17,537 nt of DNA from an uncultured Novosphingobium sp. GTDB taxonomy: Bacteria; Pseudomonadota; Alphaproteobacteria; Sphingomonadales; Sphingomonadaceae. The notes under the pieces were generated by a model, which searched no databases, had not been told where the DNA came from, and saw only the letters and a program-made list of their open reading frames with translations. Positions 1-6,505 of the stretch are shown one piece after another (within the stretch, counting starts at the first letter, position 1; every line of letters begins with the position of its first letter). The position numbers were made by a program, and so were the translations under genes. Location of the stretch: assembly GCA_937860195.1 (NCBI GenBank), contig CALMBN010000308.1, positions 1 to 17,537 on the forward strand, given 5' to 3'.

Positions 1-33
1 GGGCCGAAACGAACGGGCTGCTACGCTCGCGTG

Positions 34-1005
34 ATGTTCGTTCCGTTCCTCTACGAGCTGCGCAAGCGAAAGGTGCCAGTCGGCACCACCGAGGCGCTGC
101 GCGATCTGATCGCCAAGGCCCGCCCGGACTTGAAATGCCCTGGCCTGACAGCCGACATCCCCGATGTTTCGATCGCCTATTGCCCCGAACGGGTGCTGCC
201 GGGGAAAATCCTTGAGGAATTGACCGGCAACGATCGCTCGATCGGCGGGATCACCCCGCGCTGCGCGCGCAAGGCGCTGACATTCTACAAGCGGTTCGTG
301 CGCGGCACCTGCATCACCACCGATGCCCGCAGCGCCGAAATGACCAAGCTGGTCGAGAACGCCTATCGCGACGTCAACATCGCCTTTGCCAACGAACTCA
401 GCATCGTGGCGGACAAGATGGGCCTTGATGTGTGGGAAGTGATCCGGCTCGCCAACCGCCATCCGCGGGTCAATATCCTGACCCCAGGACCGGGTGTCGG
501 CGGGCACTGCATCGCGGTTGATCCATGGTTCATCGTCCATGGCGCGCCCGAAGATACCCCGCTGATCCGCACCGCGCGCGGGGTTAACGACGGCAAGATC
601 CACCACGTGATCGCCCGCGCCGAAGCGCTGATCGAAGCTCATCAGGCGGCCACGGTCGCCTGCCTCGGGCTCGCGTTCAAGGCCAATATCGACGATTTCC
701 GCGAAAGCCCGGCCCGTGCCGTCGCCGCGCGGCTGGCCCGCAAGTTCGGCAGCCGGATCAAGGTGGTGGAGCCCTATGCTGCCGAACTGCCGCGCGAATT
801 CGAAGGCACATCGGCTGAACTGATCGACATCGACACCGCGCTGGAAACCTGCGGCGTGCTGATCGTGCTGGTCGATCACGATGCCTTCAAGGCCGTGCCG
901 CTGGCCGAACGCGCTGCCCTGGCGGTCTACGACACTCGCGGGATCTGGCTCGATCAGCCCAAGCCAGCTGCACCGGAAATCGAGGGTCTGCGGCTTGCGG
1001 GCTGA
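34..1005 (+). pseudogene. wecC: UDP-N-acetyl-D-mannosamine dehydrogenase WecC, N-terminal domain missing
   Basis: From about residue 15 the 323-residue product matches WecC, which oxidises UDP-ManNAc to UDP-ManNAcA with NAD for surface polysaccharide synthesis. Visible are PVGTTEALRDL, IAYCPERVLPG, the central-domain stretch TAEMTKLVENAYRDVNIAFA-like (K105), ANRHPRVNI, the active-site loop GPGVGGHCIAVDPWF (Cys159), and the C-terminal LAFKANIDDFRESPA. WecC is normally about 420 residues. Here the whole N-terminal Rossmann NAD-binding domain (about 110-120 residues) is absent. The first ~16 residues (MFVPFLYELRKRKVP) do not fit WecC, which has a '...LESTSPVGTTE'-type lead-in. They look like the start of a CoxE/VWA-domain protein. 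The ATG at 34 is preferred to the adjacent GTG at 31. As written the enzyme could not bind NAD, so this is either a rearranged pseudogene or an assembly join at the window edge. Family assignment is firm; the status of the 5' end is not. Confidence 0.85.
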
Positions 1006-1402
1006 GCTCGGGCCAGCTGAAGGATACTTCATCTACGCCGGATTGGCGCTCGCGCTGTTCGGGCTGGCCGCATTGATCCGCCACGATTGGCTGCGGCTAA
1101 CCCGCCCGGCCCGGCGGGTGCTGGCGCAGGTTCTGCGTCACGAATCGAGTTTTCAGGATGGCGGCATGTCCTTTGCGGCCGTCTATGGCTTCCGCAGCGA
1201 AGACGGCGAGCTTGAGGTAACCGATGCGGTCTATGGCCCGCAGCCAAGTCCAGCGGTGGGGGACATGGTTGAACTCGCCTATCCCGATGGCCGCCCCGAT
1301 CTGGCCCGGCCGCCGCGCTTGCTGACCTGGCTGGGGGTCTATGGCACTTTGCTGTTTATGCTGGGCATGCTGATCGCCAAGCTGTTGGGCTGGTTGGACT
1401 GA
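995..1402 (+). CDS. DUF3592-like small membrane protein
   Basis: This 135-residue protein has a membrane segment near residues 11-30 (GYFIYAGLALALFGLAALI), a soluble beta-rich middle (residues about 35-105, with AAVYGFRSEDGE and VGDMVELAYPDGRPDLARP), and a second membrane segment at the C-terminus (LLTWLGVYGTLLFMLGMLI). The arrangement and the 'VGd.V.v.Y.P..P..A' motif fit the DUF3592 family, whose function is unknown. The reading frame is open further upstream inside wecC. I place the start at TTG 995 because GAGG (982-985) sits 9 bases before it and the predicted membrane segment then starts properly; this gives an 11-base overlap with wecC, suggesting translational coupling. The start is uncertain because no ATG or GTG is available nearby. 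Confidence 0.7.
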   Translation: MRAELGPAEGYFIYAGLALALFGLAALIRHDWLRLTRPARRVLAQVLRHESSFQDGGMSFAAVYGFRSEDGELEVTDAVYGPQPSPAVGDMVELAYPDGRPDLARPPRLLTWLGVYGTLLFMLGMLIAKLLGWLD

Positions 1403-1443
1403 GCAGCCTTGCAAGCCCCAGCGCTGCCTGCCACGCTGCCGCG

Positions 1444-2049
1444 ATGAAGCCTGCATCCCTCGTTCTCGCCCTCGCCTTGACGGGGTGCGCCACCCCCACT
1501 GCCACGCCGCAAGAATCGTTCTGGCAGGCGCTTTCCAGCCATTGCGGCAAGGCCTTTGCCGGACGGTTGGTCAGCAACGACGCGCCCGATGCAGATATGC
1601 GGGGGCAAGCAATGACGATGCATGTCCGCGAATGTTCGGCCAACCGGATCGCGGTGCCGTTCCACGTGCAGCGCGCCGATGGCACATGGGATCGCAGCCG
1701 GACCTGGCTGATCACGCGCACCGCAGGCGGTCTGCGGCTGAAGCATGATCACCGGCATGAGGACGGCAAGGCGGATTCGACCACGCTCTATGGCGGCGAA
1801 ACCGCCACGCCGGACAGCGCCGCCGCGCAGCTCTTTCCGGTCGATGCGGAAAGCATTGCCCTGTTCAAAAGCGAGGGCCGCACCGCTTCGATCACCAATG
1901 TCTGGCGGATCGAAGTGGACCGCGCCGGAGCTCCCGCTGCCCGCTTTGCCTATCAGCTTACCCGCCAGCCGCCCAACGCCCGCAATTTCCGGGTCGAATT
2001 TGACCTGACCCGTCCGATTGCTGCGCCCCCGCCGCCGTGGGGGCATTGA
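1444..2049 (+). CDS. Putative lipoprotein, function unknown
   Basis: This 201-residue protein starts with a short lipoprotein signal: Lys2, a hydrophobic core, and the lipobox LTGC at residues 12-15, so Cys15 should be lipidated. The residue after Cys15 is Ala, not Asp, which favours sorting to the outer membrane. The mature part has two further cysteines (SHCGKAF and RECSANR), a WDRSRTW segment, and several charged and aromatic beta-type segments. It does not match a family I can name. It lies 41 bases after the DUF3592-like gene on the same strand. The ribosome binding site before the ATG is poor. The reading frame and the lipobox make it a real gene; the function is unknown. Confidence 0.75.
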   Translation: MKPASLVLALALTGCATPTATPQESFWQALSSHCGKAFAGRLVSNDAPDADMRGQAMTMHVRECSANRIAVPFHVQRADGTWDRSRTWLITRTAGGLRLKHDHRHEDGKADSTTLYGGETATPDSAAAQLFPVDAESIALFKSEGRTASITNVWRIEVDRAGAPAARFAYQLTRQPPNARNFRVEFDLTRPIAAPPPPWGH

Positions 2050-2115
2050 CCTTGCCGCCCGCTGCGGCATTATGCCGGCTTCGGCCGCAAGGGGTGGCCA
2101 CGCCGGGGAGCCAGC

Positions 2116-2535
2116 ATGACCGATCTCAGCGGACCGCCACCATCGATGACTCCCACTCCGACGCCTGAAGCGCCCGGGCCAGTGCAATCGACGGCGCAAC
2201 GGGGCGGGTTCGATCTCAACTACCCGACAATTGTCTCGTTGCTCTATCTCAGCTCGTTCGTGCTGGGCATTACCGTGATCGTCGGGGTCGTGCTGGCCTA
2301 TGTCTGGCGCAGTGAAGCGCGCGAGCCGTGGGAAGCCTCGCACTACCAATACCTGATCAACACCTTCTGGATCGGCCTGATCGGATCGGTGATCGGATTT
2401 GTTCTGCTGATCGTGGTGGTCGGGGTGTTGATCTGGATCGCGGTGATGGTGCTGGTGGTGGTCCGCTCGGTGCTGTCGTTGATCCGCGCACAAAAGCACG
2501 AACCGATGCCCAATCCCGGGACCTGGCTCGCTTGA
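2116..2535 (+). CDS. DUF4870-family membrane protein
   Basis: The 139-residue protein has a Pro/Thr-rich cytosolic N-terminus (residues 1-30), then a hydrophobic stretch at about 37-62 starting with YPTIVSLLYLSSF, a short polar loop with WEASHYQYLINTFW, and a long hydrophobic region at about 85-125. It ends in a conserved-looking tail EPMPNPGTWLA. The 'SHYQY.I.TFWIGL' loop between the membrane segments is typical of DUF4870-like small membrane proteins common in sphingomonads; their function is unknown. A good ribosome binding site (GGGGAG, 2105-2110) precedes the ATG by 5 bases. It is the last plus-strand gene of its group and converges with the Nudix gene; 71 bases separate them, with no obvious terminator. 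Confidence 0.8.
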   Translation: MTDLSGPPPSMTPTPTPEAPGPVQSTAQRGGFDLNYPTIVSLLYLSSFVLGITVIVGVVLAYVWRSEAREPWEASHYQYLINTFWIGLIGSVIGFVLLIVVVGVLIWIAVMVLVVVRSVLSLIRAQKHEPMPNPGTWLA

Positions 2536-2606
2536 GCGCAGCCGGGTCCAGCGGCGGATATACCTGATCCACGCTCTGGCTGGGCCAATTCAGCGCTGCT
2601 CTCGTG

Positions 2607-3086
2607 TCATTGAACCGGACCTGCCAGCAAAAACCATTCGTCGATCCGTGCCCGAAGTGCCGGTGAAAGCCGTTCGGGCAAGGCATCCTGCGCAAAGAGC
2701 GCCAGTTCAATCACCTCGCGCCCATCGCCGCGCGGGGTCCCCTCGATCGTTCCGCTGACCACATGAACCCGGTTGATCGTACCGTATAATGGCTCGTCCA
2801 GCACGGCCAGGATGCGGGCATGGGTGAGGCCGCAGCCCACCTCTTCGCGCAGCTCGCGCAGGGCTGCGGCGAATGGCTCCTCGCCGCGTCCGATCCCGCC
2901 ACCAGGAAGCATCCAGTGGCCACTGCCGTAGGAGTGGCGGACCAGCAGCACCCGGCGTTCGGGATCGAACGCCAGCACCCGGCAACCATTCAGCTGAACT
3001 CTGGCCAGCCGCCACCAGCGCCGCCGGATCGCGTGGGCAAGCCGCAGTCCGGCCCGGTGGAGCGGGGCCGGGATCAGGTGAAGCAT
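2607..3086 (-). CDS. Nudix hydrolase
   Basis: A 159-residue protein with a complete Nudix box at residues 63-85 (G-x5-E-x7-RELREEVGC), which binds the metal and hydrolyses a nucleoside diphosphate linked to another moiety. Before it lies the usual beta strand VLAFDPERRVLLVRHSYG and the WMLPGGG turn. The substrate cannot be read from the sequence; the N-terminal basic stretch (RRRWWRLARV, residues 21-30) is not diagnostic. Its ATG lies inside the end of the phosphogluconolactonase gene (13-base overlap), so it is probably translated from the same mRNA. Length is normal for a single-domain Nudix protein. Confidence 0.88.
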   Translation of the reverse strand: MLHLIPAPLHRAGLRLAHAIRRRWWRLARVQLNGCRVLAFDPERRVLLVRHSYGSGHWMLPGGGIGRGEEPFAAALRELREEVGCGLTHARILAVLDEPLYGTINRVHVVSGTIEGTPRGDGREVIELALFAQDALPERLSPALRARIDEWFLLAGPVQ

Positions 3087-3682
3087 GTCACCGGCTGCCG
3101 GGCAGCCGCAAGCAGCCGGGCGATCGGCAGATCGTGGTCACCGTTCAGCGCCGCCTGAAACAGTTCACGCTTCGCCTTGCCCCGGATCACGAACACGATT
3201 GCAGTGCTGTCCAGCAGAGCCGGCAGTGTGAGGGTCAGCCGCGCAAACGGCGCTTCTGGTGGCAGCGGATCGGGGACCAATCTGCGCAGCCTCAGCGGAT
3301 CGTTTGCCTGCGGATCGGTGTTGGGAAACAGGCTGGCGATATGCCCATCGGTGCCCATGCCAAGCCAGGTCAGCGCGAAGTGCGGCGGCTTCGCACCTTC
3401 TTTCAGCGCCACTACCCGCGCGCCCAGCGGTTCGATCGCGGCGCGAATGCGCCCGACATTGCTGGCCGGGTGATCCTCTGCCACGATCCTGTCATCCCCC
3501 GGCCAGACTGTGATCCGGCTCCAGTCAAGGCCCAGCTCAGCCAGTTCGGCGAGGATCGGAAATGGGGTCGATCCGCCGGGAATGGTGATCGCGATCTCGC
3601 CCGGGTTCGCCTCGATATGGGCGAACAGCCAGCGAGCAATCTCGGCGTTGGTCGCTCCGTCGATCAGTTCGGCTTTGGTCAT
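3074..3682 (-). CDS. pgl: 6-phosphogluconolactonase (DevB/SOL type), divergent short form
   Basis: The enzyme hydrolyses 6-phosphogluconolactone to 6-phosphogluconate between Zwf and the Entner-Doudoroff or pentose phosphate branch. In the 202-residue product I see the phosphate loop IPGGSTPFPIL (34-44), WPGDDRIV (60-67) followed by HPASN, the catalytic-His motif LGMGTDGHIASLFP (107-120, His114), and FVIRGKAKRELF near the C-terminus. It is somewhat shorter than most family members (about 220-240 residues), and 'GDDR' stands where 'DER' is usual. It is not next to zwf, edd or glk, so it may be a second, divergent copy; the window cannot show whether another exists. It overlaps the Nudix gene and lies 54 bases after the Gdt1-like gene. 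Confidence 0.82.
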   Translation of the reverse strand: MTKAELIDGATNAEIARWLFAHIEANPGEIAITIPGGSTPFPILAELAELGLDWSRITVWPGDDRIVAEDHPASNVGRIRAAIEPLGARVVALKEGAKPPHFALTWLGMGTDGHIASLFPNTDPQANDPLRLRRLVPDPLPPEAPFARLTLTLPALLDSTAIVFVIRGKAKRELFQAALNGDHDLPIARLLAAARQPVTCFT

Positions 3683-3736
3683 GGACCCAGTGATAGCAGC
3701 TTGCCCACGCCTACGGAACGGGCCCGCATTGCTATT

Positions 3737-4288
3737 CTATTGCCGCAGCAGGAATGCCAGAACGGCGGCGAGGATCAGCAATGCTGCGCCCAGCCAGCGC
3801 CGGATTTGCCGCAAGGGCAGATCGAGCAGCGATTGGCCACTGCTCCACCCGATTGCTACCACTGCCATCCCGCCAAGCGCGCCGCCCAGCCCCGCCAGAC
3901 CCGGCAGCAGGCTCGCCACGGCGATTCCGAACAGCAGCAACCGGGCGGCATCAGTCAACTGCTGAGCCACCAGAACGATCGTGAAAGCCCCCAGCGAGTG
4001 GCTTGGCTCGGCCAGCCCGGACCTTGGCGGAAAGGCCAGCATCTCCAGCGCTGCCAATGCCAGAACCAGCACCGCCAGCATCTGCCTTGCTGGTGCGGCG
4101 AGTTGCGGAGCGATGGCTCCGGCCAGCCACACTGCTCCCGCTGCCGCCAGCACAGCGCTTGTCAACGCAATCGCCAGCAGGCTTGGCCGCTGGCCCAGCC
4201 TGGCAACCAGCCCCGCCACCAGCACCTGATCGCGCGCGCCGGTTCCGGCCAGGACAGTGGCAATGAACCCAAGGAGAAAACCTTGCAT
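3737..4288 (-). CDS. Membrane protein resembling a degenerate Gdt1/UPF0016 transporter
   Basis: A very hydrophobic 183-residue protein with about six membrane segments in two similar halves. Half one starts MQGFLLGFIATVLAGTGARD and half two includes TIVLVAQQLTDAARLLLF. Length and two-fold layout resemble UPF0016/Gdt1 (Mn/Ca transporters), where each half carries an E-x-G-D-[KR]-[TS] motif. Here the corresponding places read GTGARDQ and QQLTDAA, so the acidic and glycine pattern is mostly lost and cation transport is doubtful. I take the start at ATG 4288. That ATG shares its base 4288 with the TGA of the CoA-transferase gene (TGATG), which indicates coupled translation; longer starts would add an Arg-rich tail inside the upstream gene. 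The family call is tentative. Confidence 0.6.
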   Translation of the reverse strand: MQGFLLGFIATVLAGTGARDQVLVAGLVARLGQRPSLLAIALTSAVLAAAGAVWLAGAIAPQLAAPARQMLAVLVLALAALEMLAFPPRSGLAEPSHSLGAFTIVLVAQQLTDAARLLLFGIAVASLLPGLAGLGGALGGMAVVAIGWSSGQSLLDLPLRQIRRWLGAALLILAAVLAFLLRQ

Positions 4289-5388
4289 CAGGCCCAGGTG
4301 TCCGCGCCGTCTGCGTCGTTCAGTCCGGGTGCCGGGCCTGGCTCCCAATGCTCCGAGGCAAAGCGGATTGCGGGGGTCACCATGTGCCCGCCACCGGCCT
4401 CCATCACCAACCCGCGCTCGGCGATGTGCGGCTGCTGAAATGCCTCGCGGAAGTCGAGCACCGGCGCGAAGGCAACGTCCTTGTCAGCGAACCAGCGGGT
4501 CCATTCGTCTCGAGACCGGGTCGCAAAGGTCTCGCGCAGAAAGGCAATAAGTTCGCCCTGCGCTCCTGCTGGCCGTTCGGCTTGCGGATAAAGGTCTGGC
4601 CGCCCCAAGGCCTCGAGCAGGTTCCTGGCGAACTTGAGCTCTCGCCCGCCCAGCACCACGTGGCGATCATCGGCGGTGCGATAGACCTGATAGAACGCCG
4701 CTCCGCCCAGCGAGCGCTGGCTGGCCGAGCGCGGCGGCTCACCACCTGCCAGCGCCAGCCCGGCGGTGTGGGCGGACCACGGCAACAGACTGTCGAACAT
4801 CGCGCAATCGATGAAATCGCCCCGTCCGCTCCGCTCTCGCCCCAACAGCGCCATCATTGTCGCCGATAGCGCGGTCAGCCCGGCGGCCATGTCGGCGGCG
4901 GCAACCCCTGGGACCACCGGAGTGCCGTCCGGCCCGTCGTTGACTGAAAGAAACCCGGCCAACGCCTGGGTTGCCAGATCGTGCGCCGGATGATGAGCCA
5001 GCGCGCCGGTCTGGCCAAAGGCCGAAATCGAGCAATAGACGATCCGCGGGTTGCGCACTGAGACGGCGGCATAGTCAAACCCCAGCCGCGCCATCACACC
5101 GGGGCGGAACCCTTCGACAAACACGTCAGCCGTTTCGATCAGGTCCCACAACCGGGCCGCTCCGGCCTCACTTTTGAGATCGAGCACCAAGCTCTGCTTG
5201 CCGCGGTTGAGCCCCCTGAACCAGACTGACTGGCCGCCCTCAAACGGCTCCTGCGCGCGCGCCGGATCGCCGCCGGGGCTTTCGATCTTCCAGACCTCTG
5301 CGCCTTGATCGGCCATCATCATGGTCATCATCGGTCCCGGCAGAAACACCGACAGGTCGATCACTTTGATTCCGCTGAGCTTGCCCAT
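4288..5388 (-). CDS. CaiB/BaiF (family III) CoA-transferase
   Basis: A 366-residue family III CoA-transferase, which moves CoA between an acyl-CoA and a free acid, or acts as an alpha-methylacyl-CoA racemase relative. The N-terminus has the family pattern LSGIKVIDLSVFLPGPM followed by GAEVWKIE. Residues 59-72 hold GLNRGKQSLVLDLK, 93-103 hold GFRPGVMARLG, and the expected catalytic aspartate is Asp137 in HDLATQALAG. The C-terminal part has QPHIAERGLV, a usual late motif. The substrate cannot be told; the length suits an AMACR- or BaiF-like enzyme. It is the first gene of the minus-strand set leading to pgl and the Nudix gene, and its stop overlaps the next start by one base. Confidence 0.88.
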   Translation of the reverse strand: MGKLSGIKVIDLSVFLPGPMMTMMMADQGAEVWKIESPGGDPARAQEPFEGGQSVWFRGLNRGKQSLVLDLKSEAGAARLWDLIETADVFVEGFRPGVMARLGFDYAAVSVRNPRIVYCSISAFGQTGALAHHPAHDLATQALAGFLSVNDGPDGTPVVPGVAAADMAAGLTALSATMMALLGRERSGRGDFIDCAMFDSLLPWSAHTAGLALAGGEPPRSASQRSLGGAAFYQVYRTADDRHVVLGGRELKFARNLLEALGRPDLYPQAERPAGAQGELIAFLRETFATRSRDEWTRWFADKDVAFAPVLDFREAFQQPHIAERGLVMEAGGGHMVTPAIRFASEHWEPGPAPGLNDADGADTWA

Positions 5389-5602
5389 CGGGTGAGACTA
5401 CTCCGAACCGGGGTGGCTCAGCAACGCTGGAAAGGCCGCGGGGGACGAAGGGCCTCTCTCAAGGCCGGGCGCGAGGCACCGGGCATGTGGGTGCCGGGGA
5501 TTTTGCAGTGAGTGCAATTGCTGAGCTATTCAACCGGCTACAAGAAACACCGGCTGCTGCGGTTGACCCATCGATTCCCGAAAACTCATGCCATGCGTCG
5601 TC
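5389..5602. other. Intergenic region between CoA-transferase and toxin genes, with a possible tiny ORF
   Basis: This holds the upstream region of the minus-strand CoA-transferase gene; no clear promoter is visible. It contains a 6-base inverted repeat (GGCACC 5475-5480 / GGTGCC 5490-5495) followed by GGGGATTTT, too weak to call a terminator. A GTG at 5508, preceded by GGGGA at 5496-5500, opens a 32-codon plus-strand frame ending at 5606 (starts MSAIAELFNRLQETPAAAV). It could be a tiny gene or a remnant; I recognise no family. Confidence 0.3.
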
Positions 5603-5630
5603 TTGACACACATAGCAAAAACGCTATAAT
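5603..5630 (+). promoter_or_regulatory. Consensus sigma70 promoter of the toxin-antitoxin operon (leaderless)
   Basis: A perfect TTGACA (5603-5608) and a perfect TATAAT (5625-5630) are separated by 16 bases. The expected start of transcription, about 7 bases after the -10 box, falls on the A of the toxin ATG at 5637, so the mRNA would have no leader and no ribosome binding site. The boxes are read directly; the start site is inferred. Confidence 0.85.
5612..5627. promoter_or_regulatory. Operator-like inverted repeat over the -10 region
   Basis: ATAGC (5612-5616) and GCTAT (5623-5627) form an inverted repeat with a 6-base spacer (AAAAAC) covering the spacer and the first half of the -10 box. 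This is the position where an XRE antitoxin, alone or with its toxin, would block RNA polymerase. Autoregulation is an inference from the position; the repeat itself is short. Confidence 0.5.
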
Positions 5631-5636
5631 GCTGCA

Positions 5637-5960
5637 ATGGTTTGGGCGGTTCAATTTCTGGATGCAGTGGTCGAAGGCGAAGTCGCAGCACTGCCCGAAG
5701 ACATGCAGGCCAAACTGTTCAGGATCATCGACATGATCGAGCAGTTCGGACTTGTCGCGATGCGCGAACCCTATGTGAAACATCTCGAAAAGTCGCTTTG
5801 GGAGATGCGAATGAAGGGGCGCGACGGGATCGCCCGGGCAATTTACATCACCGTTTCAGGCAAACGTGCGGTGGTGGTGCGGGTGTTCCGCAAGAAGACC
5901 CAGAAGACGCCCCGCAGCGAACTTCAACTGGCCCTCAGAAGGGCGGAGAAAGTGAAATGA
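5637..5960 (+). CDS. RelE/HigB-superfamily toxin (phage Gp49-like)
   Basis: The 107-residue product fits the Gp49-like toxins, small RelE-fold proteins that typically cut mRNA at the ribosome. Seen in order are a helical N-terminus (AALPEDMQAKLFRIIDMIEQFG), the core KHLEKSLWEMRMKGRDGIAR-type strand (residues about 49-68), AIYITVSGKRAVVVRVFRKK, and the typical tail KTQKTPRSELQLALRR that closes the fold. It is followed by an XRE antitoxin whose ATG overlaps its stop (ATGA). Toxin-first order is the HigBA arrangement. A perfect promoter places the expected transcript start at the ATG itself. No truncation is seen, so the toxin is probably intact. Confidence 0.9.
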   Translation: MVWAVQFLDAVVEGEVAALPEDMQAKLFRIIDMIEQFGLVAMREPYVKHLEKSLWEMRMKGRDGIARAIYITVSGKRAVVVRVFRKKTQKTPRSELQLALRRAEKVK

Positions 5961-6250
5961 GCAATTTTATCCCTGCGTCGAGGTTGTTCGACAAGTTGTC
6001 CAAAGATCCGGCGTTCGTCCGCGAATACGCGGCGCTCGAGGAGGAATTCGCGCTCGCTGGCGCGCTGATCAAGGCGCGCGCCGACGCTGCCCTGACCCAG
6101 GAAGAACTCGCCGTGCGGATGGGCACCACCCAAAGCGCCATCGCCCGCCTCGAAAGCGGAAGATCGCGGCCCTCAACCGCGACGCTGGCGAAGTTTGCGA
6201 AAGCGACGGGGACACGGCTGCGGGTTAGTTTTGAGCGGGTGGCGGGTTAG
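5957..6250 (+). CDS. XRE-family antitoxin (HigA-like)
   Basis: A 97-residue protein with an acidic, helical N-terminal part (residues 1-35, KDPAFVREYAALEEEFALAG) and a helix-turn-helix at about 38-85: LIKARADAALTQEELAVRMG, then TTQSAIARLESGRSRPS, then TLAKFAKATGTRLRVSF. This is the HigA-type antitoxin that neutralises the preceding toxin and probably represses their shared promoter. I choose ATG 5957 because it overlaps the toxin stop by four bases and GGAG lies at 5944-5947; the same frame stays open upstream only because it runs through the toxin gene. Confidence 0.92.
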   Translation: MSNFIPASRLFDKLSKDPAFVREYAALEEEFALAGALIKARADAALTQEELAVRMGTTQSAIARLESGRSRPSTATLAKFAKATGTRLRVSFERVAG

Positions 6251-6271
6251 ACTCACCGACTCTAACCAAGC

Positions 6272-6369
6272 CCGTTCATCCTGAGCCTGTCGAAGGACTG
6301 TCCTTTTCTTCGTGGTCACGCCTGGCCTCAAGAAGTAGGACAGCCCTTCGACAAGCTCAGGGTAGACGG
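6272..6369. repeat. REP-like palindromic repeat pair
   Basis: Two 33-base arms (6272-6304 and 6337-6369) form an inverted repeat with 28 of 33 matches around a 32-base centre. Their cores are CCTGAGCCTGTCGAAGGAC and, on the other strand, CCTGAGCTTGTCGAAGGGC. This resembles a palindromic element found between genes in many sphingomonad genomes. It lies 21 bases after the antitoxin stop and could also act as a terminator for the toxin-antitoxin mRNA. The arm comparison was done by eye; the family resemblance is from memory. Confidence 0.8.
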
Positions 6370-6376
6370 TGAAGGG

Positions 6377-6505
6377 TTACTGAAATTTTCGCTTTTTGAA
6401 CGCCAAGACATCGACCTTCGACAATTTGAACCATTCGCCGTTGGCGCGGCGGTCAGCGAAGCGTCGATGCCAGTAGGCTTCGATGCCTAATCTGGCGACA
6501 TCAAG
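6377..6505 (-). pseudogene. C-terminal remnant of a GIY-YIG nuclease (T5orf172/MUG113-like)
   Basis: Read on the minus strand, 43 codons end in TAA at 6377-6379 and contain [19 protein letters not shown] followed by [16 protein letters not shown]. This is the usual end of small GIY-YIG proteins of the T5orf172/MUG113 type, where 'E..WH.RF...R..GEWF.L' follows the GIY-YIG core. The core with GIY, YIG, the catalytic Arg and so on is missing. Upstream the frame meets the TAG of the DUF2971 gene directly (6506-6508), so the rest of the gene has been lost. There is no start codon of its own. I infer deletion or recombination that joined the DUF2971 gene to this tail. Confidence 0.65.

Noticed and set aside
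1339..2499. Long minus-strand frame of 386 codons
   Set aside because: Antisense to the lipoprotein and DUF4870 genes, with low-complexity His/Asp/Gln-rich sequence and no family likeness.
2873..4438. Long plus-strand open frame of 521 codons
   Set aside because: It runs antisense to the Nudix, pgl and Gdt1-like genes, and its peptide is rich in Gln, Arg, Pro and Ser, as expected of an antisense shadow in GC-rich DNA.
5475..5504. Possible terminator (GGCACC/GGTGCC stem, then ATTTT)
   Set aside because: Six-base stem with a nine-base loop, and the T run is short and separated from the stem; no upstream plus-strand gene needs it.
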